Source: Streptomyces tirandamycinicus
GTDB taxonomy: Bacteria > Actinomycetota > Actinomycetes > Streptomycetales > Streptomycetaceae
NCBI RefSeq assembly: GCF_003097515.1
Contig: NZ_CP029188.1
Location: 1,851,001-1,915,000 of the forward strand
Length of the DNA stretch: 64,000 nucleotides
Direction: 5' to 3'
This document shows, piece after piece, positions 37,427 to 46,483 of this stretch (its first letter is position 1; every line of letters begins with the position of its first letter). The position numbers and the translations under genes are program-made. The notes under the pieces are model-generated. The model searched no databases and was not told where the DNA came from. It saw only the letters and a program-made list of their open reading frames with translations.

Positions 37427-37456
37427 AGTTTAGAGGGGTCACGGTCCCGTTCTGAA
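37427..37456 (-). promoter_or_regulatory. valS: Candidate leaderless promoter of valS
   Basis: On the minus strand TTCAGA (37451-37456) and TAAACT (37427-37432) are 18 nt apart. The -10 ends 7 nt before the GTG, so transcription would start at or within a base or two of the start codon. Confidence 0.45.
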
Positions 37457-37558
37457 ACGGGAATGTTCCGTAACGGTGTGGGGCCCGGTGGCCTCGGGGG
37501 CGGAGCACTTCCGCCAGGATGTCGGGAGCGCACGAGCATCTGGAGGGGGAACCCAGGA

Positions 37559-38554
37559 ATGAGCCACAACCAGCCGGGCCCGTACGGCGGTCAGCCCCAG
37601 CAGCCCGGACCGTACGGCGGGCCGGGCCCCTACGGCCCGCCGCCGCCCCAGGGGCCGGGGGGAGCGCCGCAGCCGGGCTACGGGCACCCCCAGCAGCCTC
37701 CGCAGGGCTTCCCCCCGCAGCAGCCCGGTTACGGCCACCCGCAGGCCCAGCAGCCGGGACCGTACGGCCCGCAGGTGCAGCAGCCGGGACCGTACGGCCC
37801 GCAGCCGCCGTACGGGGCGGGCCCGGGCGCCTACCCGCCCCCGCCGCCGTCGCGGCCGGGTGGCAGGAGGACCGCCCTGGTCGTCGGCGGCGCGGTCGTC
37901 GCCCTCGCGGTGGTCGCGGGCGCCGCGTGGTGGTTCACGTCCGGCGGAGCGGGCTCCGGCGTCGCGGCGGACACGAAGGGCTACAAGCTGACGCCGGCGG
38001 CGTCGGCGGGCGAGTTCAAGAAGGACAAGGACAACCCGGAGTCGCTCTCCGCGAAGGAGAAGTCGGAGGCCGAGACCCTCCTCGGCATCAAGGACCCCCG
38101 GCAGGCGGGCGCCGGCTACAAGGCGGGTGACCCCGGGCAGCCCCTGGCGGGCAAGGCGCTGAGTCTGACCGGTCTGTGGGGCGAGATCGACGACCCGGAG
38201 AAGGCGCTCGACGGCTGGTTCCGCAAGCTGGAGGAGAGCGACGGGAACGCCTCGGACGATGTGAAGGTCGAATTCGTCGGCGAGCCCTCCGACGTGGAAC
38301 CCGACGGGTTCGACGGCGCCCTCATGAAGTGCCGGACCGCCAGGCTCACCCCCACCGGCGACGCCTCGTCGGCGGGCCTGGGCGCGAAGACGTTCGAGGT
38401 ACCCATGTGCGCATGGGCCGACTTCAGCACCATCGCCGGAGTGAACGTCGTCGATCTGTCGCAGATCCTGGGAGGCGGGGGCAAGGCGGTGCCTCAGAAC
38501 GAGGTCGCCGACCTGACGGCGAAGCTCTACAACACCTCGCGCACGAAGGTCTGA
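37559..38554 (+). CDS. Membrane-anchored protein with Pro/Gly/Tyr/Gln-rich cytoplasmic region
   Basis: 331 residues. Residues 1-100 are low-complexity repeats of QQPGPYG and GYGHPQ type; two exact 27-bp DNA copies (37748-37774 and 37778-37804) show recent expansion. One membrane helix ([21 protein letters not shown], about 104-124) follows. The C-terminal 200 residues form an exported domain with two cysteines ([16 protein letters not shown]), probably disulphide-bonded. I recognise no named family; such proteins are common in Streptomyces. ATG has GGAGGGG upstream. It is divergent from valS and convergent with clpX. Confidence 0.85.
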   Translation: MSHNQPGPYGGQPQQPGPYGGPGPYGPPPPQGPGGAPQPGYGHPQQPPQGFPPQQPGYGHPQAQQPGPYGPQVQQPGPYGPQPPYGAGPGAYPPPPPSRPGGRRTALVVGGAVVALAVVAGAAWWFTSGGAGSGVAADTKGYKLTPAASAGEFKKDKDNPESLSAKEKSEAETLLGIKDPRQAGAGYKAGDPGQPLAGKALSLTGLWGEIDDPEKALDGWFRKLEESDGNASDDVKVEFVGEPSDVEPDGFDGALMKCRTARLTPTGDASSAGLGAKTFEVPMCAWADFSTIAGVNVVDLSQILGGGGKAVPQNEVADLTAKLYNTSRTKV

Positions 38555-38666
38555 GCACGGCCCAGCCCCCGCCTTTCCCGGCACTCCCCGTGCTCCCGGC
38601 GGGAAGCCGGGTCACGCACCCCCCTCGGCGGCTGCCGTTCCGCGCCGCAGGGGGCGAGACACCACA

Positions 38667-38707
38667 AGGGGGCGGGGGCCGGTTCGGTGAACCGGCCCCC
38701 GCCCCCT
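38667..38707. terminator. Bidirectional terminator between the membrane protein gene and clpX
   Basis: A stem of 18 perfect pairs (38668-38685 with 38689-38706), extended by an A-T pair, closes a 3-nt loop. It lies between two converging genes, 10 nt past the clpX stop. Confidence 0.92.
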
Positions 38708-38717
38708 GCGTACCGTG

Positions 38718-39995
38718 CTACGCGCTCTTCTCGTGACGGCCGTCGTTCTTCACGATCCGCGGTACCAGCGTCGGGTTGACGTTGTTGTGGACGACGTCCG
38801 CCGTGATGACGACACGGGCGACGTCCTTGCGGGACGGCACCTCGTACATCACCGACATCAGGACCTCCTCCATGATGGCGCGCAGACCGCGCGCGCCCGT
38901 ACCGCGCAGGATGGCCTGGTCGGCGATGGCCTCGAGGGCCGGGCGGTCGAAGTCCAGCTCCACGCCGTCGAGTTCGAAGAGGCGCTGGTACTGCTTCACC
39001 AGCGCGTTGCGCGGCTCGACCAGGATCTTCAGCAGGGCCTCGCGGTCCAGGTTGTGGACCGAGGTGATGACCGGCAGGCGGCCGATGAACTCGGGAATCA
39101 TCCCGAACTTCACCAGGTCCTCCGGCATGACCTCCTGGAACTGGTCGCTGGCGTCGATCTCGCGCTTGGAGCGGATCGTCGCACCGAACCCGATGCCCTT
39201 GGCACCGGCGCGGGACTCGATGATCTTCTCCAGCCCGGCGAACGCACCGCCCACGATGAACAGCACGTTGGTGGTGTCGATCTGGATGAACTCCTGGTGC
39301 GGGTGCTTCCGTCCGCCCTGCGGCGGGACGGAGGCCGTGGTGCCCTCCAGGATCTTCAGCAGGGCCTGCTGGACCCCCTCGCCCGACACGTCCCGGGTGA
39401 TCGACGGATTTTCGCTCTTTCGGGCGACCTTGTCGATCTCGTCGATGTAGATGATCCCGGTCTCGGCCTTCTTGACGTCGTAGTCAGCCGCCTGGATCAG
39501 CTTCAGCAGGATGTTCTCGACGTCCTCGCCCACGTACCCGGCCTCGGTCAGCGCCGTGGCGTCGGCGATGGCGAACGGCACGTTGAGCATCCGCGCCAGG
39601 GTCTGGGCGAGCAGCGTCTTGCCCGAGCCCGTGGGGCCCAGCAGCAGGATGTTGGACTTCGCGAGTTCGATGGCGTCGTCCCGGCCCTGGCCGTTCTCGC
39701 CGGCCTGGACGCGCTTGTAATGGTTGTACACCGCGACCGAGAGGGCCTTCTTCGCGGGCTCCTGCCCGACGACGTACCCCTCGAGGAACTCGTAGATCTC
39801 GCGCGGCTTGGGAAGTTCCTCCCACCGCACCTCGGAGGTCTCGGCGAGCTCCTCCTCGATGATCTCGTTGCAGAGGTCGATGCACTCGTCGCAGATGTAC
39901 ACCCCGGGGCCTGCGATGAGCTTCTTCACCTGCTTCTGGCTCTTTCCGCAGAACGAGCACTTGAGCAGGTCGCCGCCATCACCGATGCGTGCCAC
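38718..39995 (-). CDS. clpX: ATP-dependent Clp protease ATP-binding subunit ClpX
   Basis: 425 residues. The N-terminal zinc-binding domain has CSFCGKSQ and [10 protein letters not shown]. Walker A is GPTGSGKT (about 120-127) and Walker [10 protein letters not shown]. The IGF loop, GIGFGATI, docks on ClpP, and the sensor-2 region is [13 protein letters not shown]. It unfolds substrates and feeds them to ClpP1P2. GTG start with AAGGGGAAG upstream. It lies behind clpP2 with a 143-nt gap and probably has its own promoter. Confidence 0.98.
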   Translation of the reverse strand: MARIGDGGDLLKCSFCGKSQKQVKKLIAGPGVYICDECIDLCNEIIEEELAETSEVRWEELPKPREIYEFLEGYVVGQEPAKKALSVAVYNHYKRVQAGENGQGRDDAIELAKSNILLLGPTGSGKTLLAQTLARMLNVPFAIADATALTEAGYVGEDVENILLKLIQAADYDVKKAETGIIYIDEIDKVARKSENPSITRDVSGEGVQQALLKILEGTTASVPPQGGRKHPHQEFIQIDTTNVLFIVGGAFAGLEKIIESRAGAKGIGFGATIRSKREIDASDQFQEVMPEDLVKFGMIPEFIGRLPVITSVHNLDREALLKILVEPRNALVKQYQRLFELDGVELDFDRPALEAIADQAILRGTGARGLRAIMEEVLMSVMYEVPSRKDVARVVITADVVHNNVNPTLVPRIVKNDGRHEKSA

Positions 39996-40138
39996 GAGGT
40001 GCTTCCCCTTCGCCTGGGAGCGCTTGGTTCAGCGGCTCCTGGTGCCTCATATCCGACGGTACCTTGCCGGGCCCCCGGTTCGGGCCCCCCTTGGCGCGGT
40101 TCACATTGACGTGTACCGCGCCAAGGGCAGGTCGAACG

Positions 40139-40822
40139 TCAGGCGGCCGCTGCGGCCGCGCTCTTGCGGGTCGACACGATCTGGTCGACCAGGCCGTACG
40201 CGAGCGCGTCCTCGGCGGTGAGGATCTTGTCGCGCTCGATGTCCTCGCGGACCTTCTCGATCGGCGTGGAGGAGTGCTTGGCCAGCATCTCCTCGAGCTG
40301 CTCGCGCATCCGCAGGATCTCGTTGGCCGCGATCTCCAGGTCCGAGAGCTGCTCCCGGCCCGTCTGCGAGGACGGCTGGTGGATCAGCACCCGGGCGTGC
40401 GGGAGGGCCATCCGCTTGCCGGGGGTACCGGCGGCGAGCAGCACGGCCGCGGCGGACGCCGCCTGGCCCATGCAGACCGTCTGGATGTCCGGCTTCACGA
40501 ACTGCATCGTGTCGTAGATGGCGGTCAGCGCCGTGAAGGAGCCACCGGGGCTGTTGATGTAGATGGAGATGTCGCGGTCCGGGTCCATCGACTCCAGGCA
40601 CAGCAGCTGCGCCATGACGTCGTTGGCCGACGCGTCGTCGATCTGGACCCCGAGGAAGATCACGCGCTCCTCGAAGAGCTTCGCGTACGGGTCGTACTCG
40701 CGCACGCCCTGGGAGGTGCGCTCGACGAAACGGGGGACGACGTACCGGTTGTCCACCTGCGGGCCGGTGTAGAGGCCGCTCGCGGAGGCTGCGGGGAACT
40801 GGTTCATGGTCGTGTTCACCAT
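40139..40822 (-). CDS. clpP2: ATP-dependent Clp protease proteolytic subunit 2
   Basis: 227 residues. Catalytic Ser is in GQAASAAA (about 123) and His in VLIHQP (about 148); the Asp lies further on. An N-terminal propeptide of about 20 residues precedes the mature start. It forms the mixed ClpP1P2 barrel. The C-terminal tail KSAAAAAA is a run of six alanines. The ATG chosen has only a weak ribosome site (CCAGG directly adjacent); a second ATG five codons on is possible. Together with clpP1 this is the clpP1-clpP2 operon of Streptomyces. Confidence 0.96.
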   Translation of the reverse strand: MVNTTMNQFPAASASGLYTGPQVDNRYVVPRFVERTSQGVREYDPYAKLFEERVIFLGVQIDDASANDVMAQLLCLESMDPDRDISIYINSPGGSFTALTAIYDTMQFVKPDIQTVCMGQAASAAAVLLAAGTPGKRMALPHARVLIHQPSSQTGREQLSDLEIAANEILRMREQLEEMLAKHSSTPIEKVREDIERDKILTAEDALAYGLVDQIVSTRKSAAAAAA

Positions 40823-40908
40823 CCTGGTGGCGTTCGGGGGGCTGGGGTTTCGGGAGGCGGGCGGGGCGCGGGCCCGGTGCCGGGGGCGCGGGCCCCCGGC
40901 GGCCGGGC

Positions 40909-41526
40909 TCAGGCGCCGGTGCCGCCGCCGCCCGGAACGCCCGAAGCGGCGGAGATGATCTCGTCGATGAGCCCGTAGTCCTTGGCCTCCTCGGCCGTGA
41001 ACCAGCGGTCGCGGTCGCCGTCGCGGATGATCGTCTCGACGGTCTGGCCGGAGTGGCGGGCGGTGATCTCGGCCATGCGCTGCTTGGTGCGCAGCAGGTA
41101 CTCGGCCTGGATCTTGATGTCCGAGGCGGTGCCGCCGATGCCGGCCGAGCCCTGGTGCATCAGGATGTCGGTGTGCGGCAGGGCGAAGCGCTTGCCGGCG
41201 CTGCCGCCGGTGAGCAGGAACTGGCCCATCGAGGCGGCCATGCCCATGCCGATGGTGACGACGTCGTTCGGGATGTACTGCATGGTGTCGTAGATCGCCA
41301 TGCCGGCCGTCACCGAGCCGCCGGGGCTGTTGATGTAGAGGTAGACGTCCTTCTCCGGATCGGCGGCCAGGAGAAGGAGCTGTGCCGTGATCTTGTTGGC
41401 GATGTCGTCGTCCACCTGCTGGCCCAGGAAGATGATGCGCTCGCCGAGCAGCCGGCTGTAGACCTGGTCGCCGAGGCCTCCACCGATGGACGGCTCACCG
41501 GCGGCGTTAGGCATCAGAATCGTCAC
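40909..41526 (-). CDS. clpP1: ATP-dependent Clp protease proteolytic subunit 1
   Basis: 205 residues from the GTG that gives [17 protein letters not shown]. Catalytic Ser is in GMAASMGQ and His in ILMHQGSAG. The frame is open for 45 more codons upstream, but that stretch contains the promoter and is not conserved; the S. coelicolor protein as I recall it begins just before MPSAAGEPS. AGCAGGTGG supplies a ribosome site. The short Gly-rich C-terminus differs from ClpP2. Expression is expected to depend on ClgR, for which a matching box is present upstream. Confidence 0.95.
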   Translation of the reverse strand: MTILMPNAAGEPSIGGGLGDQVYSRLLGERIIFLGQQVDDDIANKITAQLLLLAADPEKDVYLYINSPGGSVTAGMAIYDTMQYIPNDVVTIGMGMAASMGQFLLTGGSAGKRFALPHTDILMHQGSAGIGGTASDIKIQAEYLLRTKQRMAEITARHSGQTVETIIRDGDRDRWFTAEEAKDYGLIDEIISAASGVPGGGGTGA

Positions 41527-41632
41527 GTAATCCACCTGCTCGTCTCTGACGGCTGCGGCCGTCTCAGCGTCTGGGAACCTGGGGGCGGGGGGAACCCCGC
41601 GGGCGGGTAGTCCCCTGCCCTCGTATTCATGG

Positions 41633-41690
41633 ACCCTAACGCGCTGGTGGGCGGGCGCCATCCCGGTTCCCGAACTGTTCGCTGGCAGCG
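41633..41690 (-). promoter_or_regulatory. clpP1: clpP1 promoter with ClgR-type box
   Basis: On the plus strand GTTCGC, five bases and GCG (41677-41690) match the ClgR operator reported for Streptomyces clp and lon promoters (GTTCGC-N5-GCG, from memory). Downstream on the minus strand, TAGGGT (41633-41638) is a good -10 element. There is no good -35, as expected of an activator-dependent promoter. The box centre would be near -57. The rest of the 452-nt gap holds the tig terminator and GC-rich sequence without a gene. Confidence 0.65.
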
Positions 41691-41867
41691 CAAGCTAGGG
41701 GGCGCGCACCGGCCTGAACACGCCCCGTGGCGGTGCCTTCGGCACGGTCCGCGCCGGGGGCCGTACGGGCCCTCCCGGGTCCTGCAGGCGCCCTCCGGTG
41801 CCGTGGGCCCGGCCGGGGCCGCGGGGGCCGCGGGGACCGTGGGGCCCTGCCCCGGCCCCGGGACGCG

Positions 41868-41911
41868 GCGACGGGCCCAGAACCGCGCCGGCGTGGTTCC
41901 GGGCCCGTCGC
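41868..41911 (-). terminator. Terminator of tig
   Basis: A 22-bp inverted repeat with two mismatches (41868-41889 with 41890-41911) and essentially no unpaired loop lies about 70 nt after the tig stop, between tig and the clpP1 promoter. Confidence 0.75.
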
Positions 41912-41978
41912 ACGGGTCGCTACCGGGCGCCGGGCGGCGCGTGTCCGCGCCGGCCCGCGCCCTGGCGGAGTCGGGAAC

Positions 41979-43361
41979 TCAGCCCTCGGACTTCTGCTCG
42001 TCACCGGTGGCCGCCGCAGCGACCTCGGTGGCCTCCTCGACCTCGTCCTCGTCGTCGCTCAGGTCGACGACCTCGCCCTTGGTGTCCTTGACCGTGGCGG
42101 CCTCGACGACCGTGGCGAGGGCCTTGCCGCGGGCGACCTCGCCGACGAGCATCGGCACCTGACCGCCCTCGACGACCGCCTGCGCGAACTGGTCGGGGGA
42201 CATGCCGGAGGAGGCGGCACGCCGCATGAGGTGCTCGGTGAGCTCCTCCTGGCTGACGTTGAGCTTCTCCCTGGAGACCAGCTCGTCGAGGACGAACTGG
42301 GTCTTGATGCCCTTGACCGCCTGCTCCTTGGTCTCGGCGTCGAACTCCTCCTCGGTCTTGCCCTGGATCTCCAGGTACTTCACGAGGTCGAGGCCCATCT
42401 GGCCGAGCTGGTGGTGCTCCAGGTTGTGCTTGCGGGTGCGGATCTCGTCCTCGAGGAGCTTCTCGGGGATCGGGACCTCGACCAGCTCCAGGAGCTTCTC
42501 GAGCACGCGCTCCTGGGCCTGGGTGGCCTGGTCGTACTGCTTCATGTTCTCGAGGCGCTTGCGGCTGTCGGCCTTCAGCTCCTCGAGGGTGTCGAACTCG
42601 CTGGCCATCTGGGCGAACTCGTCGTCCGGCTCGGGAAGCTCGCGCGCGGCGACCTGGGTCACCTTGACGGTGATCTCGGCGTCCTTGCCCTCGGCGGAGC
42701 CGCCCTTCAGCTGCGAGGTGAAGGTGGCCTCGGCGCCGGCCTCCAGGCCGGTGACGGCCTCGTCGATGCCGTCGAGGAGCTCACCGGAGCCGATCGTGTA
42801 CTGCACGCCGTCGGCGACGCCGTCCGCGAGGACCTCGCCGTCGACCTTGGCCTCCAGGTCGATCGTCACGACGTCGCCCTCGGCGGCGGCGCGCTCGACC
42901 GGGGAGGTGGACGCGAAGCGGGTGCGCAGCTGCTCGACGGACTTCTCGACGTCCTCGTCCGACACCTCCACGGCGTCGACCTCGACCTCGATGCCGGAGT
43001 AGTCCGGGATCTCGATGGCCGGCCGGACGTCGACCTCGGCGGTGAAGTTCAGCGTCTCGCCGTCCTTCAGCTCGGTGATGTCGACCTCGGGCTGGCCGAG
43101 CGGGTTGATCTCCGCCTCGTTGACCGCGTCGGTGTAGAACTTCGGGAGCGCGTCGTTGACGGCCTCCTCCAGCACCGCGCCGCGACCGAACCGCTGGTCG
43201 ATGACGCGCGCCGGGACCTTGCCCTTGCGGAAGCCCTTGACCGTGACCTGCTGGTTGATCTTCTTGTACGCCGCGTCGAGGCTGGCCTTGAGCTCCTCGA
43301 AGGGCACCTCGACAGTGAGCCGAACCCGGGTCGGGTTCAGGGTCTCCACGGCGCTCTTCAC
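41979..43361 (-). CDS. tig: Trigger factor (ribosome-associated chaperone)
   Basis: 460 residues. The ribosome-binding tail has the GFRKGKVP signature ([18 protein letters not shown], about 40-57). The FKBP-like prolyl isomerase domain includes [17 protein letters not shown] (about 155-245), and the helical C-domain carries the arms. The last 30 residues are strongly acidic ([11 protein letters not shown]). GTG start with AAGGAG 10 nt upstream; the long open frame before it covers the tRNA region and is not coding. A possible -10 (TACTAT, 43492-43497) lies between it and tRNA-Pro. Confidence 0.97.
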   Translation of the reverse strand: MKSAVETLNPTRVRLTVEVPFEELKASLDAAYKKINQQVTVKGFRKGKVPARVIDQRFGRGAVLEEAVNDALPKFYTDAVNEAEINPLGQPEVDITELKDGETLNFTAEVDVRPAIEIPDYSGIEVEVDAVEVSDEDVEKSVEQLRTRFASTSPVERAAAEGDVVTIDLEAKVDGEVLADGVADGVQYTIGSGELLDGIDEAVTGLEAGAEATFTSQLKGGSAEGKDAEITVKVTQVAARELPEPDDEFAQMASEFDTLEELKADSRKRLENMKQYDQATQAQERVLEKLLELVEVPIPEKLLEDEIRTRKHNLEHHQLGQMGLDLVKYLEIQGKTEEEFDAETKEQAVKGIKTQFVLDELVSREKLNVSQEELTEHLMRRAASSGMSPDQFAQAVVEGGQVPMLVGEVARGKALATVVEAATVKDTKGEVVDLSDDEDEVEEATEVAAAATGDEQKSEG

Positions 43362-43553
43362 GGTTCGGTCTCCTTGGTGGCTGAATTCTGGGGCTCTGCT
43401 GGGTCCACCACGGAGGATCGTCCTGCGGCGGAGCAGCGGATCGGGCCCGGCGCCTCGGACACTCGGTCGGACACACGGGCACACGGATTGCATAGTAACC
43501 GCAAGCGGGATCGGCCCCACAATGCGATCTTGGCCCGGCCTGATCGCGACGTT

Positions 43554-43630
43554 GGTCGGGGTGGCGGGATTTGAACCCACGGCCTTCCGCTCCCAAAGCG
43601 GACGCGCTACCAAGCTGCGCCACACCCCGT
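43554..43630 (-). tRNA. tRNA-Pro, anticodon UGG
   Basis: Read on the minus strand it folds into a full cloverleaf. The acceptor is CGGGGTG with CACCCCG, the anticodon stem is TCCGC/GCGGA around loop TTTGGGA (anticodon TGG), and the T-loop is TTCAAAT. The discriminator is A and CCA is encoded. It lies upstream of tig on the same strand. Confidence 0.97.
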
Positions 43631-43817
43631 CGGTGCGACACGTAGGGTACATGGCCCCCGGCTGCGGGCAGGCCGCTTTCCCCCCGGGATGCCGGGGACA
43701 CACGGCACCCGCCGCGGCGGCCGGGGCGCGGCGGGGGCAATGGGTGTGCGGCGCACGCCGAGGACCCGCTACGATGCTCTTCGTGCCGCGGCCACCACGA
43801 CCTGCGGCGCGGTGCTT

Positions 43818-43891
43818 GCGGGCGTAGCTCAATGGTAGAGCCCTAGTCTTCCAAACTAGCTACGCGGGTTCGATTCCCGTCGCCCGCTCCA
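43818..43891 (+). tRNA. tRNA-Gly, anticodon UCC
   Basis: Acceptor GCGGGCG pairs with CGCCCGC, the anticodon stem CTAGT/ACTAG closes loop CTTCCAA (anticodon TCC), and the T-loop is TTCGATT. The discriminator is T and CCA is encoded. It is divergent from tRNA-Pro, with a 187-nt gap between them. Confidence 0.97.
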
Positions 43892-43899
43892 GATGGCTC

Positions 43900-43936
43900 A
43901 GGGCCAGGTCAGAGGCTGATTCCTCTGCCTGGCCCT
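43900..43936 (+). terminator. Terminator of tRNA-Gly
   Basis: AGGGCCAGG-T-CAGAGG pairs with CCTCTG-CCTGGCCCT: 15 pairs with one bulged T and a 6-nt loop, beginning 8 nt after the encoded CCA. Confidence 0.85.
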
Positions 43937-44085
43937 GATGCGTTCCCCGAGCTTCCTCCGGCCTGCGTGCCCGCTGCGCCCACCGCGTGCCCGTTGCGCG
44001 TACCTCTGCACCCGCGCGCGGGACGCCCCGCCGACTCCACCGCCTCCGCCGGTTCCGCGGGGCCGCGCGAGCGGTCGGCCCCTTT

Positions 44086-44133
44086 CACCGGCCCTGTCAC
44101 CGGCCCTGTCACCGACCCTGACACCGGCCCTGA
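44086..44133. repeat. Four tandem 12-bp repeats
   Basis: Units caccggccctgt (twice), caccgaccctga and caccggccctga follow each other without gaps. They lie downstream of the small membrane protein gene in the 333-nt stretch between it and tRNA-Gly. Apart from the tRNA terminator and this array, nothing was recognised in that stretch. Confidence 0.9.
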
Positions 44134-44224
44134 CGTCGGCCGGGGGGCCGGCCGGGAAGGACCAGGCGATCCGGGAAGAACACAGGACGAAGAACGCAGG
44201 ACGCACGCCGCGGGACGAACTCGT

Positions 44225-44419
44225 TCAGAATCTGATCGCATTGATCGAGTCGGCGAGCGAGTTCAGAAAGTTGTTGATCGACGGCGCCATGCCGCTCGAT
44301 GCGAGGAAGAAGCCGAACAGCGCCGCGACTATCGCGGGACCGGCCTTGAGCGAGCCACCTCGGATCATCACCACGAGGATGATCGCCAACAGCAGCACCA
44401 CAGACAGTGAAATGGCCAC
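44225..44419 (-). CDS. Small two-helix membrane protein, 64 residues
   Basis: MAISLSVVLLLAIILVVMIR is the first membrane helix, and a second hydrophobic stretch (GPAIVAALFGFFLASSG) follows after a short basic/glycine turn. The C-terminal amphipathic segment SINNFLNSLADSINAI ends the protein. Streptomyces genomes carry similar small proteins near tig, but I know no function. GTG start with GAGGGTG 9 nt upstream supports translation. Confidence 0.75.
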   Translation of the reverse strand: MAISLSVVLLLAIILVVMIRGGSLKAGPAIVAALFGFFLASSGMAPSINNFLNSLADSINAIRF

Positions 44420-44579
44420 AACTGATCACACCCTCGGTCGGTCCGCCTTGCCCGCCGGGGGCCGTGCGGCCCGGCACACCCCCCGCCCCATCATCGTGCC
44501 ACCAAAATCCGGGTGGGAGTGACCGCCTGACAGGTCGTCAGCGAATGGGCCGGATCACATCGGGCCCCACCGGCGGGTG

Positions 44580-44820
44580 GGCCGGCGGCACACCACCGTT
44601 TACTGCTACCCGGCGTCGCGAAATACACACATACGGGTCACAGGAAATTCAGGTAATACCGGTGAGGAAATTCACCGACGCTTCGGGGTTCACCAGTTCG
44701 CACCGTTTAAGCAGGATTAATCGGGGCATACCGGACGTTTCACGGTTACCCCGGCACCGAATGCAGGAGATCTTCCAGTGGGTTTTACGAATTCCCGGGC
44801 ATCCGGTTAGGGTGCCTCGA
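44580..44820 (+). promoter_or_regulatory. AT-richer leader and candidate leaderless promoter of the acyltransferase
   Basis: This stretch is distinctly less GC-rich than its surroundings. It holds a 10-bp direct repeat AGGAAATTCA (44642-44651 and 44665-44674); the second copy sits in a small palindrome (GGTGA-N6-TCACC). TAGGGT (44808-44813) ends 7 nt before the acyltransferase ATG, with TTACGA 18 nt upstream of it as a weak -35. No ribosome site precedes the ATG. Confidence 0.5.
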
Positions 44821-46050
44821 ATGTTCCACGCTCCGAATGGATTGCAGAAGGATCGCGCCCCCGGCGCCTCCCGCGAGCCGGAGCCCCTCCACGGGAGGAC
44901 GGCGACGGCCGCACCCGCACCGCCCGCGCCCCCCGCGCCGGCGTCGCACGAGGCACCCGTACCGGTGACGCCGGAGGCACCCCGGCCGGCCCCGGCCAAG
45001 AGACGCGACGCCTACTTCGACAACGCCAAGTACCTCGCCATCGTGCTGGTGGCGGTGGCGCACGCGTGGGAGCCGGTGATGGACGGCAGCCGCGCCACCA
45101 GAGCCGCGTACATGCTCGTCTACACCTTCCACATGCCGGCGTTCATCATCATCTCCGGCTACTTCTCGCGCAGTTTCCAGGCCCGGCCCGACCAACTGAA
45201 ACGGCTGGTCAGCGGAGTCGTCGTGCCGTACGTCGTCTTCGAGGTCGCGTACACGCTGTTCAAGCGGTGGGCCGACGAGGACCCCCACTACCCGTTCAGC
45301 ATGAACGACCCGATCTACCTGACCTGGTTCCTGATCGCGCTGTTCGTGTGGCGGCTCTCGACTCCCCTGTGGCGCTCGGTGAAGTGGCCGCTGGCCGTCG
45401 CCCTCGCCCTCGCGGCGGTCGGGACGCTCACCCCGGGCATGGGCCAGAGCCTCGACCTCCAGCGCATCCTGCAGTTCCTGCCGTTCTTCGTGCTGGGTCT
45501 GTCGCTGCGCCCGGAGCACTTCCAGCTGCTGCGGCGCCGGGAGGTGCGGCTGCTGGCGCTGCCGGTGCTCGCGGGCGCGGCGGTGTTCACCTACTGGGTG
45601 GCGCCCGATGTGCGCATGGGGTGGTTCTACCGCTCCACCAGCGCCGTGGAACTGGACGCGCCGTGGTGGGCGGGTCCGCTGATGACCCTCGGGCTGTTCG
45701 GCTGCGCGCTGCTGCTGACGGCCGCCTTCCTGGCCTGGGTGCCGCGTCGCAGGACGTGGTTCACCGTGCTCGGCGCGGGCACCATCTGCGGCTACCTGCT
45801 GCACGGCTTCCTCGTGAAGTCCCTGGACTACCTGGGGCTGGTGGCGCAGTTTCCGTGGCTGGCGGAGCCCGCCGGGGTGATCGTGGTCACGCTCGCCGCG
45901 GCTGCGGCCGTGACGCTGCTCTGCACGCCGCCGGTGCGGAGCGCACTGCGTGTCGTGACCGAGCCGGAGCTGTCGTGGGCGTTCCGCCGGGACGTCACCC
46001 GGCTGTCGTCAGGCCGAGCAGGCGCCGCATCGTCGCGTACTTCGCGCTGA
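44821..46050 (+). CDS. Acyltransferase 3 family membrane protein (OatA-like)
   Basis: 409 residues. A Pro/Ala-rich cytoplasmic N-terminus of about 60 residues leads to a ten-helix acyltransferase-3 domain. It begins with RDAYFDNAKYLAIVLVAVAHAWEPV, in which the conserved His of the family (VAHA) follows the first helix. FHMPAFIIISGYFSRS is the second hallmark. The family moves acetyl groups across the membrane onto sugars, for example peptidoglycan or surface glycans; the substrate here is unknown. It lacks the extracellular SGNH domain of true OatA. The last 56 nt overlap the convergent HD-domain gene. Confidence 0.88.
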   Translation: MFHAPNGLQKDRAPGASREPEPLHGRTATAAPAPPAPPAPASHEAPVPVTPEAPRPAPAKRRDAYFDNAKYLAIVLVAVAHAWEPVMDGSRATRAAYMLVYTFHMPAFIIISGYFSRSFQARPDQLKRLVSGVVVPYVVFEVAYTLFKRWADEDPHYPFSMNDPIYLTWFLIALFVWRLSTPLWRSVKWPLAVALALAAVGTLTPGMGQSLDLQRILQFLPFFVLGLSLRPEHFQLLRRREVRLLALPVLAGAAVFTYWVAPDVRMGWFYRSTSAVELDAPWWAGPLMTLGLFGCALLLTAAFLAWVPRRRTWFTVLGAGTICGYLLHGFLVKSLDYLGLVAQFPWLAEPAGVIVVTLAAAAAVTLLCTPPVRSALRVVTEPELSWAFRRDVTRLSSGRAGAASSRTSR

Positions 46051-46444
46051 GCCGGCTCCGGGTCGGCTCGCCGAGCAGGGCGAGCCGGTCCGGATCCGCG
46101 TTGTGGGCGAGGTCCGCCTCCTTGACGAGGCGGGCGCCCGGGGTGGCGAGGATGCGCCGGGCGTACGACTCGGCGTCCTCCCCGGGCCGCTTGGTCATCG
46201 CGTCCACCATGTCCTTGACCCGCGTGGGGAGTGCGGCTGCCGCGAGCCATTCCCGCGTCAGCACGCCGTCCTCGATGGCGTCGTGCAGCCAGGCGGCGGC
46301 GATCTGCTCGTCGGTGCCGCCCCGCTGCCGCACCCCGTCGGCCACCGCCCGGAGGTGCTCGGCGTAGGGGCGGCCCGCCTTGTCGGTCTGGTCCGCGTGG
46401 GCTTTCCGGGCGATCGCCTCGACCTGGTCGACCGTGAGGTTCAT
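45995..46444 (-). CDS. HD-domain phosphohydrolase, small MESH1/RelA-hydrolase-like type
   Basis: 149 residues. HADQTDKAGRPYAEHLRAVAD starts the helical HD fold, the metal-binding pair is in AAWLHDAIEDG, and the distal aspartate in KEADLAHNAD. The pattern H...HD...D resembles stand-alone guanosine-tetraphosphate hydrolases, although other nucleotide substrates are possible. Its 3' end overlaps the convergent acyltransferase by 56 nt, so neither gene has room for a separate terminator. Confidence 0.85.
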   Translation of the reverse strand: MNLTVDQVEAIARKAHADQTDKAGRPYAEHLRAVADGVRQRGGTDEQIAAAWLHDAIEDGVLTREWLAAAALPTRVKDMVDAMTKRPGEDAESYARRILATPGARLVKEADLAHNADPDRLALLGEPTRSRLSAKYATMRRLLGLTTAG

Positions 46445-46483
46445 GCGTACGACTTTACGAGGGCCGGGCCGCCCGCGCGGCCG

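Noticed and set aside
37420..37558. T-box or other riboswitch before valS
   Set aside because: The gap is only 139 nt, shared with a divergent gene. A -10-like element lies 7 nt from the start codon, leaving no leader.
41527..41661. Longer clpP1 N-terminus from an upstream ATG
   Set aside because: It would translate the -10 region, has no family similarity and makes the protein much longer than ClpP1. The GTG at 41526 gives the expected start.
43554..43891. tRNA-associated integration site for a mobile element
   Set aside because: Both tRNAs are complete with CCA. No integrase, excisionase or repeated tRNA 3' end is visible nearby.
43909..44241. Second small gene overlapping the 64-residue membrane protein on the same strand
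   Set aside because: It reads through the 12-bp repeats with Arg/Gly/Pro composition and has no ribosome site. The membrane protein frame has hydrophobic periodicity and a plausible start.
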